From Flavobacterium psychrophilum (GTDB lineage: Bacteria > Bacteroidota > Bacteroidia > Flavobacteriales > Flavobacteriaceae), in NCBI GenBank assembly GCA_945874225.1, contig CAMCFT010000042.1, positions 1 to 19,357 on the forward strand: a stretch of 19,357 nucleotides of DNA, read 5' to 3'. The notes under the pieces are model-generated. The model was not told the origin of the DNA. It searched no databases and was given only the letters and a program-made list of their open reading frames with translations. Every line of letters begins with the position of its first letter. Within the stretch, counting starts at the first letter, position 1. Position numbers and translations under genes: made by a program. Shown one piece after another: positions 8,200 to 15,724 of the stretch.

Positions 8200-8229
8200 T
8201 AAAAGTAGGGATTAACTCTTGATAAATAA
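8200..8229 (-). promoter_or_regulatory. Weak promoter candidate for the hsd operon
   Basis: On the minus strand TACTTTTA (8200-8207) fits TANNTTTG in seven of eight positions. A TTA (8227-8229) stands 19 nt upstream instead of the expected TTG. It lies 30 nt before the hsdM ATG. It is a candidate only. Confidence 0.25.
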
Positions 8230-8308
8230 CTGATTTTCCTACTTAGTTTTGAAGTGTTTTTCGTTCTAATTATTATAAATGGCTCTAATTTTTTGAAGCT
8301 ATAACTTA

Positions 8309-9535
8309 TTAATTACAATTTTTTATTATCAAATCACGAGCTTCAGCATCTCCTAATTCAGCAGCTTTATTGAAATCTAAACAAGCACTATCTTTTTGAT
8401 TTAAAATAAATTTAGCAATTCCTCTATTTAGATAAGCCATAACATAATTAGGATTCAATTCAATAGCTTTAGAAGAATCTAATATTGCTCCTTGATAGTC
8501 TTTTAATTTACCTTTAATAAAGCCCCTACGAAGATAAGCATCACTGTCATTAGGATTCAATTCAATAGTTTTAGTAAAATCGTCTATTGCTCCTTGATAG
8601 TCATGTGAATCATCTTTAGAAACTCCTCTATTAAAAAACGCACTAGTACTATTTGGATAAAACTCTATTGTTTTGGAGTAATCGCCTATCGCCCCTTGAT
8701 AGTCTTTTAATTCGCTTCTCGCCATTCCTCTACTAAAATAAGCAGCTCCACTATCATCAGGATTCAATTCAATCGATTGTGAAAAATCTGCAATTGCCCC
8801 TTGATAATCTTTCAATTCCCCTTTAACGATTCCTCTACTAAAATAAGCAGCTCCACTTTCATTTGGATTTAATTCGATAGCTTTAGTAAAATCAGCTATT
8901 GCTCCTTGATAGTCTTGTGAAGCATCTTTTGTTATTCCTCTATTAAAATAAGTAGAACTATTATTAGGATTCAATTCAATAGCTAGACAATAATCAGCAA
9001 TTGCACCTTGGTAGTCTTTCAATTTGCTTTTAGATAGACCTCTATCATTATAAGCTATACTAAAATTTGGATTAAATTGAATTGCATATGAGTAGTCGGC
9101 TATTGCTCCATAGTGGTCTTCTAGAGTAGCTTTAGCAAAACCTCGTTCTCGATAAGCTTGACTATCTTGAGGGTTCAAATCAATAGCTTTAGTATAATCA
9201 GCTATTGCTCCTTTATAGTCTTGCAAATCATATAATTGAAATGCTCGATTATAATAAGCATCCATTTTATTATCATTCGGATTCAATTCAATTGCCGCAG
9301 TAAAATCGTCCACTGCCCCTTTGTAGTCTTGTAGATGAGTTTTTGCAAGACCTCTTTTATTATAAGCATAACTATCTTTTGGATTCAACTCAATGGCTTT
9401 GTTAAAATCCGTTATTGCTCCTTGAATGTCATTTAATTTATATTTTAAAAGTCCGCTTTGATAATTATCTTCAGCATTCTGACTATAAGAAAATAAGGTT
9501 AAGAATAACAAAATAACAAATAATATTTTTTTCAT
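8309..9535 (-). CDS. Exported TPR-repeat protein
   Basis: The protein has 408 aa. The N-terminal signal peptide (MKKILFVILLFLTLFSYSQ, probable cleavage near residue 19) predicts a periplasmic or surface location. Nearly all the rest is about eleven tetratricopeptide units of 34-36 residues, with consensus AY.NRG..K..L.DYQGAIADF then KAIELNPN. The last unit is degenerate and the protein ends with a Cys-containing tail (IKNCN). TPR arrays are protein-binding scaffolds; the partner is unknown. Repeats 5-10 are very similar to each other, also at DNA level, pointing to recent unit duplication. It starts 55 nt after the exported MORN protein gene, so the two may be co-transcribed. It precedes hsdM in the same direction with a 138-nt gap, and nothing links it functionally to the restriction operon. 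Confidence 0.93.
   Translation of the reverse strand: MKKILFVILLFLTLFSYSQNAEDNYQSGLLKYKLNDIQGAITDFNKAIELNPKDSYAYNKRGLAKTHLQDYKGAVDDFTAAIELNPNDNKMDAYYNRAFQLYDLQDYKGAIADYTKAIDLNPQDSQAYRERGFAKATLEDHYGAIADYSYAIQFNPNFSIAYNDRGLSKSKLKDYQGAIADYCLAIELNPNNSSTYFNRGITKDASQDYQGAIADFTKAIELNPNESGAAYFSRGIVKGELKDYQGAIADFSQSIELNPDDSGAAYFSRGMARSELKDYQGAIGDYSKTIEFYPNSTSAFFNRGVSKDDSHDYQGAIDDFTKTIELNPNDSDAYLRRGFIKGKLKDYQGAILDSSKAIELNPNYVMAYLNRGIAKFILNQKDSACLDFNKAAELGDAEARDLIIKNCN
8350..9470. repeat. Tandem about 102-nt coding repeats (TPR units)
   Basis: Each TPR unit is visible in the DNA as a recurring block, for example the plus-strand motif GCTCCTTGATAGTC and close variants, spaced by about 102 nt (105-108 nt where a codon or two is added). 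High similarity between central units makes length variation by recombination plausible. Confidence 0.8.
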
Positions 9536-9590
9536 AATTTTTCAGTTGATTTAAAAAGTCTATAATATCAAACACATGTTAGCGGAATAA

Positions 9591-11852
9591 CTATTCTTTC
9601 AATTTTCCCCCTTTGTAATCTTCTTTATTAATCGTTTTATTTGTTTTTAAATCTATATATATAGTTTTGCCATTACGTAAGCCTTCCTTTATTTTTCTAA
9701 CCTCTTTAACGTTTTTTTCATTATCTACATATTCAAATTCTCCTGAGAACAAAGAATTATCTAATTTCAAATACAATTCTTCAATAACAGCATTATCGAT
9801 ATATTTTTTTTCTATTTTTACGTTTTGGTCATAATAATAATATGTCCATGTGTCAATTTTGTTTTCTTTATATAATTTACCTTTAATTATAGGTTCGTTA
9901 TTCAATGTTGTCACTAGAAATTCACCATCCGTATATCCTAAACTTCCATCAGATTCTTTATATGTTTTCATTATAAAATTGAATTCAAAATAATCATCAT
10001 TTTTATAATCATTTTTCAGCCAATATTCTTTTAAAACAATACCATCACTAAAGTATTCCGATTGATTAACCTTTAAATAATCATCGGTTCGTTTTATTAT
10101 ATCGTATTTATAATTTCTATTTGTTCCTAAACTATCATTTACTACTAGTTGTTTTAATTTTCCAAGTTCAAATTGCCCTATATTTATTGGTTTATAATTA
10201 TCGTTATACTCAATAACTTCACCATTAAGGGCATCATTTTTATAATTAGACTCCTTCTTGATTTTACTTCCTTTTTTATAAGTAAACCATTTGCCCTCTT
10301 TTAAATCATTGATATATTGTCCTTTTGAAACCATTTGATTAATAGAATCTCTTAGTTCATAAATTCCATTCAATTCTCCATTTTTATAATAGGAAGTTTC
10401 ATTTATTTCATGAAAAATAAATTTAGAACAGCTATCCATTTTAACACCACTGCCATCAACTTCATTACAAGGATATTTTATCTCTTCTTTATAATAAAAT
10501 CGTTGTGCTTTCCCATTTAATTTCCCGTTTAGATAAGTCTCTTTTATTATTAATTTTTTTGCGTAAGCTTCAGATTCTCCATTTTCTTTGACATAATTTG
10601 GATAATAATAATTCCAGTTACCATCTTCAAAATCTTCAATATAACTTCCTTCTGCACTTAAACTTCCAGACATATCATAAAATTTCCAATTCCCCGATTT
10701 TTTTCCATTATCATATTGACCTTCTTCAGTCAATTTTAATTGTGTAATGTTTGTATTTATTATCCCTCCAAAAAGAGTTTTGTTTAAATCTCTATATACT
10801 TTGTAATTTCCATTAAGTTCATTTGCTTTATAATGACCAACAATGAGGCTATCTCCTTTTGATTCTTGAAATTGTCCGTCTTTAATGTCTTTTAAATAAT
10901 TAGTATAGTCAATTGTTTTTTCTGTTTTACCATCAATATAATAAGTTGTCCAAGCTCCATTTTTTTCATCATTTATATATGGACCGATTTCTTTTAAATA
11001 AAGTTTGGTTGTTGTGTCGTCATAATATAAAGCAGTGAATAAGCCATTTTTTAAATCCTCTTTAAAATTTGCGGTGTAAGAGATTTTATTGTCCTCAAAG
11101 TAAGTTAGTAAGCCATTTTTTTTGTCATTGCTCATATTGTATTCTGCGGTCTTGGCACCATTTTCATCAAATTCAATTACTTTTCCGCTTAGTATTCCAT
11201 TACTATAATTTGAGCTTTTTTTAATATTTCCGTTTTCATAATAAAGTTTAAATGCTCCATTTAATTTACCGTTTAACAAATTATACTCGGCTTTAATTGT
11301 ATCGTCATCATAATACTCTGTTTTCTTTCCATTTTCACTATCATAGATTCCTGCTTTTTTTATTAGGGTTATGCTATAAGCAGTTACACTTCTATCAGAC
11401 CAATCTTCATCTTTTCTTTTTGAGTTTGATATTTTTAATGTATAACCTAAATTAGCATAGGTAGATATGACTCTTTCGTCTTCGATTTCGCTGTCTATTA
11501 ATTTAAATCCACTTGAAACCAATGAATTTTGAATTAAAAGATAGGATGTTTTATTAAAAACCGAATAAGATATTTTATTTGGATAATTTTCAAAGGTGTA
11601 CAAGTAAAACCAACCTTGTGATTTATCACTATAATCTTCTTTATTATATGACCAAGTAATTGTATTATATTTTTCAGTGTCACCTTCTTCAGAATTATAA
11701 TACGTCCAACCTTTTAAAAGCATAAATTGATTTACATCTTGCCAATTCTTTTTATTGCATAAGTTAGTTAAATCTGTTAAACTAAGTTTTTGTCCAAAAA
11801 GATTTGAACTAATAATTAATGTTAAAAGGATTAAAGTAATTCTATTTTTCAT
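9591..11852 (-). CDS. Exported MORN-repeat (YwqK-like) protein
   Basis: The protein has 753 aa from ATG 11852. An in-frame GTG at 11909 is rejected because the later start begins exactly at a signal peptide (MKNRITLILLTLIISSNLFG then QKLS). Residues about 25-165 form a non-repeat domain that I do not recognise. From about 175 to the end there are many MORN-variant repeats of the type YYENGNIKKSSNYSNGILSG or YKNGELNGIYEL, a pattern shared with proteins often labelled YwqK-family antitoxin. That label comes from a family name and does not show antitoxin activity here. Tyr/Lys/Asp/Asn-rich beta-hairpin repeats predict an elongated extracytoplasmic protein. It is probably co-transcribed with the downstream TPR gene. 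The function is unknown. Confidence 0.9.
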   Translation of the reverse strand: MKNRITLILLTLIISSNLFGQKLSLTDLTNLCNKKNWQDVNQFMLLKGWTYYNSEEGDTEKYNTITWSYNKEDYSDKSQGWFYLYTFENYPNKISYSVFNKTSYLLIQNSLVSSGFKLIDSEIEDERVISTYANLGYTLKISNSKRKDEDWSDRSVTAYSITLIKKAGIYDSENGKKTEYYDDDTIKAEYNLLNGKLNGAFKLYYENGNIKKSSNYSNGILSGKVIEFDENGAKTAEYNMSNDKKNGLLTYFEDNKISYTANFKEDLKNGLFTALYYDDTTTKLYLKEIGPYINDEKNGAWTTYYIDGKTEKTIDYTNYLKDIKDGQFQESKGDSLIVGHYKANELNGNYKVYRDLNKTLFGGIINTNITQLKLTEEGQYDNGKKSGNWKFYDMSGSLSAEGSYIEDFEDGNWNYYYPNYVKENGESEAYAKKLIIKETYLNGKLNGKAQRFYYKEEIKYPCNEVDGSGVKMDSCSKFIFHEINETSYYKNGELNGIYELRDSINQMVSKGQYINDLKEGKWFTYKKGSKIKKESNYKNDALNGEVIEYNDNYKPINIGQFELGKLKQLVVNDSLGTNRNYKYDIIKRTDDYLKVNQSEYFSDGIVLKEYWLKNDYKNDDYFEFNFIMKTYKESDGSLGYTDGEFLVTTLNNEPIIKGKLYKENKIDTWTYYYYDQNVKIEKKYIDNAVIEELYLKLDNSLFSGEFEYVDNEKNVKEVRKIKEGLRNGKTIYIDLKTNKTINKEDYKGGKLKE

Positions 11853-12180
11853 GGTTTTTATTTTTTGTAGAGTACTAATTACTGTTAAATTAAATTGTAT
11901 TAATAGCACAACCTTAAAAGAGTTAATATTTTTATAGGTTTATATTTAACATTACAATATTAAAAATTTTGATGATATAATCTTTACGGTTTTCTACATT
12001 TGAGAGTCTTTTATAATAAATACAACCAATAATATTGCGAATAATCTATTAACGTGTTAGAATATATAATTTATACAGAGTTACGTATAAAATAAAGGAT
12101 TAAAGTGCTTTTTCTTATAAATTAATGATTGCATCTTGTAATAACAATCGATTTTACTAAAAACTTGGTAATTTAGTATT
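11853..12180. other. Gene-free stretch upstream of the MORN gene, holding repeat copy A
   Basis: There is no credible gene here. From 11976 the DNA belongs to a module that is repeated at 12839-13177. The part next to the MORN gene is a plain AT-rich leader with no strong match to TANNTTTG. Confidence 0.5.
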
Positions 12181-12222
12181 CTAAACAGTCGTCCAAATGA
12201 GTTGAGAAACCACAATTCTTAT
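11976..12222. repeat. Intergenic module, copy A
   Basis: It is collinear with copy B at 12839-13177. Shared blocks are a TATAAT-TTTACGG start followed by CATTTGAG, an exact TACAGAGTTACGT (12074-12086), a CTTATAAAT block, an AATTGCAT-like stretch with CCGATTTT-like sequence, and a 37-nt block (12186-12222) with 34 of 37 identical positions. Copy A is shorter by about 90 nt. Its outer end overlaps the last codons of the truncated lipoprotein gene. Confidence 0.75.
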
Positions 12223-12402
12223 AAAATAATAGTTTGTTTTTTCTGTCATTTCATTTTTTGTAACAGCTAAAGGAATTTCCGAAGCAGGCATTTCAGTTTC
12301 GTATATTTTGTCATTAGATTTCTCTTTACAGGTGACAAATGTTATTATTAAACAGAGTATTAGTATTGATTCCGACATCGTAAATAATTTTATTTTTTTC
12401 AT
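12181..12402 (-). CDS. Small lipoprotein, apparently 3'-truncated
   Basis: The product has 73 aa from ATG 12402, one base after the stop of the preceding lipoprotein gene. It carries a lipoprotein-like signal (hydrophobic ILILCLIITFVTC with C25 as lipobox cysteine), although Ser-Glu at 10-11 before the hydrophobic core is unusual. After EMPASEIPLAV, which recalls the start of PepSY-like periplasmic proteins, the frame runs into repeat copy A. The last residues (IRIVVSQLIWTTV) are therefore translated repeat DNA. The original 3' end was probably lost by recombination at the repeat. It may be expressed as a stub or be a pseudogene. An upstream extension in the same frame only overlaps the neighbouring gene. 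Confidence 0.45.
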   Translation of the reverse strand: MKKIKLFTMSESILILCLIITFVTCKEKSNDKIYETEMPASEIPLAVTKNEMTEKTNYYFIRIVVSQLIWTTV

Positions 12403-12403
12403 T

Positions 12404-12799
12404 CTATTGTTTAATAAATTCTGCTCCCGAAACAGCAGTCCATTCAATAACTGTATTAGATATTTTATTAAAGGCATAAGTAACCGATTGTCCGTTAGAG
12501 TATAAAGTCTTTGCACTGTAAAAAGTGTTGGAAATTTCTTCTGTTACTTTTACTGTTATTCCGCCCTTCCTTACTAAATCAATTGATGCTTGCTGGCATT
12601 GACCTACGCCAGTATACATTGTAACACATATATCGTTTTTTGTAAAACTAAACGAATTACTACTTCCAGTCCCATAATCTTGTTTCCAAGTTCCCTGAAT
12701 CCAAGCTGGAGGATTAAAATCAGAACTACTTGCACTATCATTAGATGAAGAACAAGACAAAATCGTAGCCAAGCTAAATAAAAAGAGAATTTTTTTCAT
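12404..12799 (-). CDS. Small putative lipoprotein of unknown function
   Basis: The protein has 131 aa. The signal peptide ends in a clear lipobox (MKKILFLFSLATILSC with C16), followed by a Ser/Asp-rich linker (SSSNDSASSSD) typical of Bacteroidota lipoproteins, possibly a surface-export signal. The mature part begins PPAWIQGTWKQDYG, then beta-strand-like segments, with a pair of cysteines (C56 and C67 approx.) that could form a disulfide. A similar WIQGTW-like start occurs in small lipocalin-like lipoproteins, but I cannot assign a family. It is first of a two-gene unit and sits directly downstream of repeat copy B. Confidence 0.8.
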   Translation of the reverse strand: MKKILFLFSLATILSCSSSNDSASSSDFNPPAWIQGTWKQDYGTGSSNSFSFTKNDICVTMYTGVGQCQQASIDLVRKGGITVKVTEEISNTFYSAKTLYSNGQSVTYAFNKISNTVIEWTAVSGAEFIKQ

Positions 12800-13224
12800 A
12801 ATAATTTAAATTTTTTCTAAAAGTAAAACCTTAAATTCTATAATTTTTACGGCTTTCCTCATTTGAGCGTTTTTTTTAAAATTATACCAAAAAACATCTC
12901 AAATACACTCACATAACGAGAATGATTAATCTGTACAGAGTTACGTTTAAAAATCAAGAATTTATGTATTTTTCTTCTTATAAATCACAGTTTATTATGG
13001 TTTTAAATAAAACTCTATTAACTATATATACCAATATAGTTGCTATTCTAAAACCTTTTTTATAATCTTTGTGTCAACATCAAGAATTGCATTTTTGCAA
13101 TACCAACCGATTTTCAAGACACGGTGGTGTAGTATGTGGACAGTCGTCAAAATGTATTGAGAAACCACAATTCTTATTGTCATTTCTGGACGTAACAAAG
13201 GTTAACCTTAAAAAATGTTATGTT
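12800..13224. other. Divergent intergenic stretch holding repeat copy B
   Basis: It lies between the leftward lipoprotein gene and the rightward 129-aa gene. Most of it is repeat copy B. A plus-strand promoter candidate is TTG (13040-13042), then 21 nt, then AATCTTTG (13064-13071, seven of eight to TANNTTTG). It would give a long leader containing the hairpin ATTGCA/TGCAAT (13086-13101). Confidence 0.4.
12839..13177. repeat. Intergenic module, copy B
   Basis: This is a diverged second copy of the module at 11976-12222, in the same orientation. It shares the exact 13-mer TACAGAGTTACGT (12934-12946) and the 37-nt terminal block (13141-13177; three mismatches). It contains extra DNA around 12990-13070 absent from copy A, and a 6-bp hairpin ATTGCA/TGCAAT with a T4 loop (13086-13101). 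Confidence 0.75.
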
Positions 13225-13614
13225 ATGAAAACAACAATCTGTAAAACTTTTACAGCCAAGGCAACAATTGGTTTATTTAAAGGTTATTCAAGAGAATTAA
13301 CATCAATTGAAGTATTTAAAGAAGTCTTACTGGAGGCACAACAAAAAATCAAAGCAGAATATGATATTGCTTTAAGTGCAAAATTAATTCCTTGTGAAAT
13401 ATTGTTCTTAGGTCAAGATGAGCTTTCTATGGAGTTGCAATTTATTCAATACCCCAAATTTCCTATTGAGGAATCAAAACTTAAAAAGGCAATTTTAGAA
13501 TTGACTAAACTATTGATGATAAAACTCGAACAAAATAGAGTAGTAATAGTCTTTACAGACGAAATAGTAATGCTAGAACAATCCTCTGAGATAGACCCAA
13601 ACATTAAAATTTAA
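13225..13614 (+). CDS. 129-aa protein of unknown function, paired with an amidohydrolase gene
   Basis: The start is the ATG at 13225 (MKTTICKTF). The frame is open further upstream, but that part is repeat copy B and its only initiator is a TTG, so it is rejected. The protein has no signal peptide or membrane segment. It shows a mixed alpha/beta pattern (helix FKEVLLEAQQKIKAEYDIAL; strands CEILFLG, MELQFIQYP; helix LKKAILELTKLLMIKLEQ; strand RVVIVFTDEIVMLE). I do not recognise a family. Its TAA is immediately followed by the ATG of the N-formylglutamate amidohydrolase-like gene (13615), so tight coupling suggests a shared pathway or a partner subunit. Confidence 0.75.
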   Translation: MKTTICKTFTAKATIGLFKGYSRELTSIEVFKEVLLEAQQKIKAEYDIALSAKLIPCEILFLGQDELSMELQFIQYPKFPIEESKLKKAILELTKLLMIKLEQNRVVIVFTDEIVMLEQSSEIDPNIKI

Positions 13615-14355
13615 ATGAAAAACTTAATACTTCATATACCACACTCTTCAACCGTTATGCCTCTCAAAGATGGATATTGTGTCACTGATGTAATACTAAA
13701 TCAGGAAATCTTGAAACTAACAGATTGGTATACAGATGACTTATTTGAAAACAAAACTGACATAAGTATTAAAGCTCCATTTTCCAGAATCTTCTGTGAC
13801 ACGGAAAGGATTTCTGATGATAGTCAGGAAATAATGGCTCAATATGGTATGGGTGTTTTATATGAGAAAACAGATACTGGCGAGTCTTTACGAAAAGTAA
13901 CACCAGAATTACGTAAAAATATCTTAGACAATCACTATTGGAAGCATCATAATGAGTTTACACTTGTGGTAGAACAAGGTTTACAGCAAAATGGTAAAGT
14001 GGTAATTGTTGATTGTCACAGTTTTCCACATAAAGCATTAAAAAGGGCATTAGACCAATCGAATTTCCGCCCAGATTTCAACATAGGAACTGATAAATTT
14101 CACACACCGCAAAAGTTAATTGATGCTTCTATTCAATTCTTCAAAGAAAAAGGATATTCTTTAGGCGTTGATTTGCCCTATTCTGGTGCAATTGTACCGT
14201 TGCAGTATTATAAAAAAGATGCAAACGTGCAATCAATTATGTTAGAAGTGAATAGGGGATTGTATTTGAAAGAACCTTCTAATCAAAAAAATAATCAATA
14301 TCCAGAGATAAAACAAGTTGTGCAAGAGTTCTTGGAGCTAATTAGAAACTTGTAA
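13615..14355 (+). CDS. N-formylglutamate amidohydrolase family protein
   Basis: The protein has 246 aa and is cytoplasmic by sequence. Family landmarks are visible: HIPHSS at residues 7-12, FCDTERI at 60-66, DCHSF at 133-137 and EVNRGLY at 211-217. These His/Asp/Glu/Arg positions are the likely metal-binding and substrate residues of the FGase family (Pfam PF05013), which hydrolyses N-formylglutamate to glutamate and formate in histidine breakdown. No other hut genes are nearby, so the actual substrate could be another N-acyl or N-formyl amide. It follows the 129-aa gene without a gap and ends before a terminator-like hairpin. Confidence 0.88.
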   Translation: MKNLILHIPHSSTVMPLKDGYCVTDVILNQEILKLTDWYTDDLFENKTDISIKAPFSRIFCDTERISDDSQEIMAQYGMGVLYEKTDTGESLRKVTPELRKNILDNHYWKHHNEFTLVVEQGLQQNGKVVIVDCHSFPHKALKRALDQSNFRPDFNIGTDKFHTPQKLIDASIQFFKEKGYSLGVDLPYSGAIVPLQYYKKDANVQSIMLEVNRGLYLKEPSNQKNNQYPEIKQVVQEFLELIRNL

Positions 14356-14400
14356 GACAAAAGGTTTTTTTTCTAATATAGCATATTCGTATTTATTTCT

Positions 14401-14424
14401 CACCTCTTCTATTAGGTGTTTTTT
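14401..14424 (+). terminator. Weak intrinsic terminator after the amidohydrolase gene
   Basis: CACCT and AGGTG form a 5-bp stem with an 8-nt loop, followed by six T (14419-14424). It is placed 46 nt after the stop codon. Confidence 0.55.
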
Positions 14425-14808
14425 AGGATATTTTGTCATATGATTTTATTTGTACTATGTATATATTTATTATCTATAACTAAATACAGAATTTTTTAAA
14501 AATTTTATGTTCAATTTTTCTTATTGGGTTCTAGGGAAACTATCGCCCCATAAAATGAAAAACATATAGAGTATTAGTGCTCAAATGTAACCTATAAAAA
14601 ATCCTACACTTAAGGTTTCTCGTAAAAGGGTTAATTTATTTTGTGTATGAATGATTGATTGTATTTTGGAGTATGAGAAGTTGTGTGTGGTGGATGATTC
14701 AAACAAAAACCATGGGCACGTTTAATTTTTCAATTACAGAAATTTAAAGCTAAATTAATCGGCTAAGAGGCCATTTAACTTTTTATTAAACAACAAATAT
14801 TTACATAT

Positions 14809-14858
14809 TGATTTGTAATGATTTGTATTTATTTATAGTAAAGTACATTGATTTATAG
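14809..14858. repeat. 10-bp phased AT-rich repeats
   Basis: Related 9-mers start exactly 10 nt apart: TGATTTGTA (14809), TGATTTGTA (14819) and TTATTTATA (14829), then TGATTTATA at 14849, 20 nt after the third. One-turn spacing suggests a protein-binding array or bent DNA near the element end. Confidence 0.5.
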
Positions 14859-14874
14859 TGATCTGAGGTGAGTT

Positions 14875-15210
14875 TTAGTTAAAATTGTTTTTTGATTTAT
14901 TTTTTTTATTCTGCTCATTAATTACATATGCAAGATAAACTATTGCGCCGCCGATAACCGCAGAAACAATGATAACTCTCCAATTTACTTTTATGTAATT
15001 TGTTGTTAATTCAGTAGCTGCACTTCTTTCAAAAACCACTTGGTTATAAGGTTTTGGATTTGGAAGGTTTGTAGGCATTTCTTTAAGCGCTCCAGTTATT
15101 TCTCTTTTGGCAAGTGACTGGTTTACAAAATGTGCTGATTGAATTTTGGCTAATTGTTGGCTGTGTGAATTTGAAAATAATTCTTGAAATGTGGGTTCTC
15201 TATAAGTCAT
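14875..15210 (-). CDS. Small single-pass membrane protein of the mobile element
   Basis: The protein has 111 aa. A hydrophilic N-terminal part of about 75 residues is followed by one membrane helix (VIIVSAVIGGAIVYLAYVI, about 79-97) and a short Lys/Asn-rich tail (NEQNKKNKSKNNFN). The positive tail suggests that the C-terminus is cytoplasmic. There is no signal peptide. It overlaps the upstream zinc-finger gene by 11 nt, so they form a coupled two-gene unit transcribed away from the recombinase. I do not recognise a family. It is probably element cargo. Confidence 0.7.
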   Translation of the reverse strand: MTYREPTFQELFSNSHSQQLAKIQSAHFVNQSLAKREITGALKEMPTNLPNPKPYNQVVFERSAATELTTNYIKVNWRVIIVSAVIGGAIVYLAYVINEQNKKNKSKNNFN

Positions 15211-15631
15211 AATCTAAGGTGTTTTTAATTGAAAAATTTTGATTAATTGGGTCTATCAACTCGAGACCGTAGTCGTAACAAATATGAACCTCATTTTGGG
15301 TTCTTTGATTGATTATTTTTTGGTGATATTTATTAAAATCATAGCCTTCATATTCTAATAATGACTTATGAGCGAATCCGTTTTTTTTGTAAAAATAACT
15401 TGAGGCAATTTTGTGCAAAACAGCTCTGTTTTTTTTGACAATTTTCAAAAAGGATATATCAATTGATTCTTTTAATTTTCTTCGGTCATTGTTAAAATCA
15501 ATTCGATGCTGTTCGCAACAATAAATCTGTCTGGAATCAGATGGTGTGAAGTCATCTTGACAACTTGGTTTCTTGCACTTGCGAATAGGGTAACGCCTAT
15601 TAGAAGTTCTTTTTTTGAGGTTGTTTTTCAT
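15200..15631 (-). CDS. Small zinc-finger protein of the mobile element
   Basis: The protein has 143 aa and a very basic N-terminus (KKRTSNRRYPIRKCKK). It has a putative treble-clef/FCS-like zinc site C19-x4-C24 ... C38/C39-x2-H42 (CKKPSCQDDF, then YCCEQHR), a pattern of small DNA-binding proteins common on mobile elements. The remainder is a Lys/Tyr/Asn-rich alpha-helical region without a recognised domain. Its promoter region is shared with the divergent MerR-like gene. It overlaps the downstream membrane-protein gene by 11 nt. A role in element maintenance or DNA binding is inference. Confidence 0.75.
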   Translation of the reverse strand: MKNNLKKRTSNRRYPIRKCKKPSCQDDFTPSDSRQIYCCEQHRIDFNNDRRKLKESIDISFLKIVKKNRAVLHKIASSYFYKKNGFAHKSLLEYEGYDFNKYHQKIINQRTQNEVHICYDYGLELIDPINQNFSIKNTLDYDL

Positions 15632-15644
15632 TTTTCTAAAATAT

Positions 15645-15717
15645 TTAATACAAATGTATATTTTTTTTAAAACAAAATAGTATTTAAAATAAAATTAATT
15701 ACATTTGTGTATTAAAA
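15645..15717. promoter_or_regulatory. Divergent promoter with mirrored -7 boxes
   Basis: Two TACATTTG boxes (perfect TANNTTTG) face away from each other: minus strand at 15651-15658 for the zinc-finger gene, plus strand at 15700-15707 for the MerR-like gene. Each is followed by a matching TATTAAA-type sequence, so the region is an inverted repeat about 50 nt apart. No TTG at the usual -33 distance is present on either side, which suggests activator-dependent promoters or an operator for the MerR-like protein. Confidence 0.55.
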
Positions 15718-15724
15718 TATCACT

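Larger units (their letters stand above)
14356..14874. other. Gene-free stretch with terminator and phased AT-rich repeats
   Basis: No gene is supported in these 519 nt. A terminator-like hairpin lies at 14401-14424, and a series of related 9-mers at 14809-14858 near the end of the leftward 111-aa gene. The left boundary of the serine-recombinase element most likely falls in this interval, but no duplicated junction could be identified by eye. Confidence 0.45.

Noticed and set aside
8350..9470. CRISPR-like regular repeats
   Set aside because: The about 102-nt periodicity is protein-coding TPR repetition with no repeat-spacer structure or cas genes.
11853..11909. GTG start for the MORN protein
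   Set aside because: It would place 19 residues before a perfect signal peptide that begins at ATG 11852.
9570..12060. Integron attC-like sites suggested by TTAACGTGTTAG (12049-12060) and GTTAGCGG near gene ends
   Set aside because: No complete paired core sites with the expected stem were found and no integron integrase is present.
13069..13224. Upstream extension of the 129-aa gene to a TTG codon
   Set aside because: The extension is repeat copy B read in one frame, lacks an ATG or GTG, and codes a Cys/His-rich sequence unlike the rest. The ATG at 13225 is the better start.
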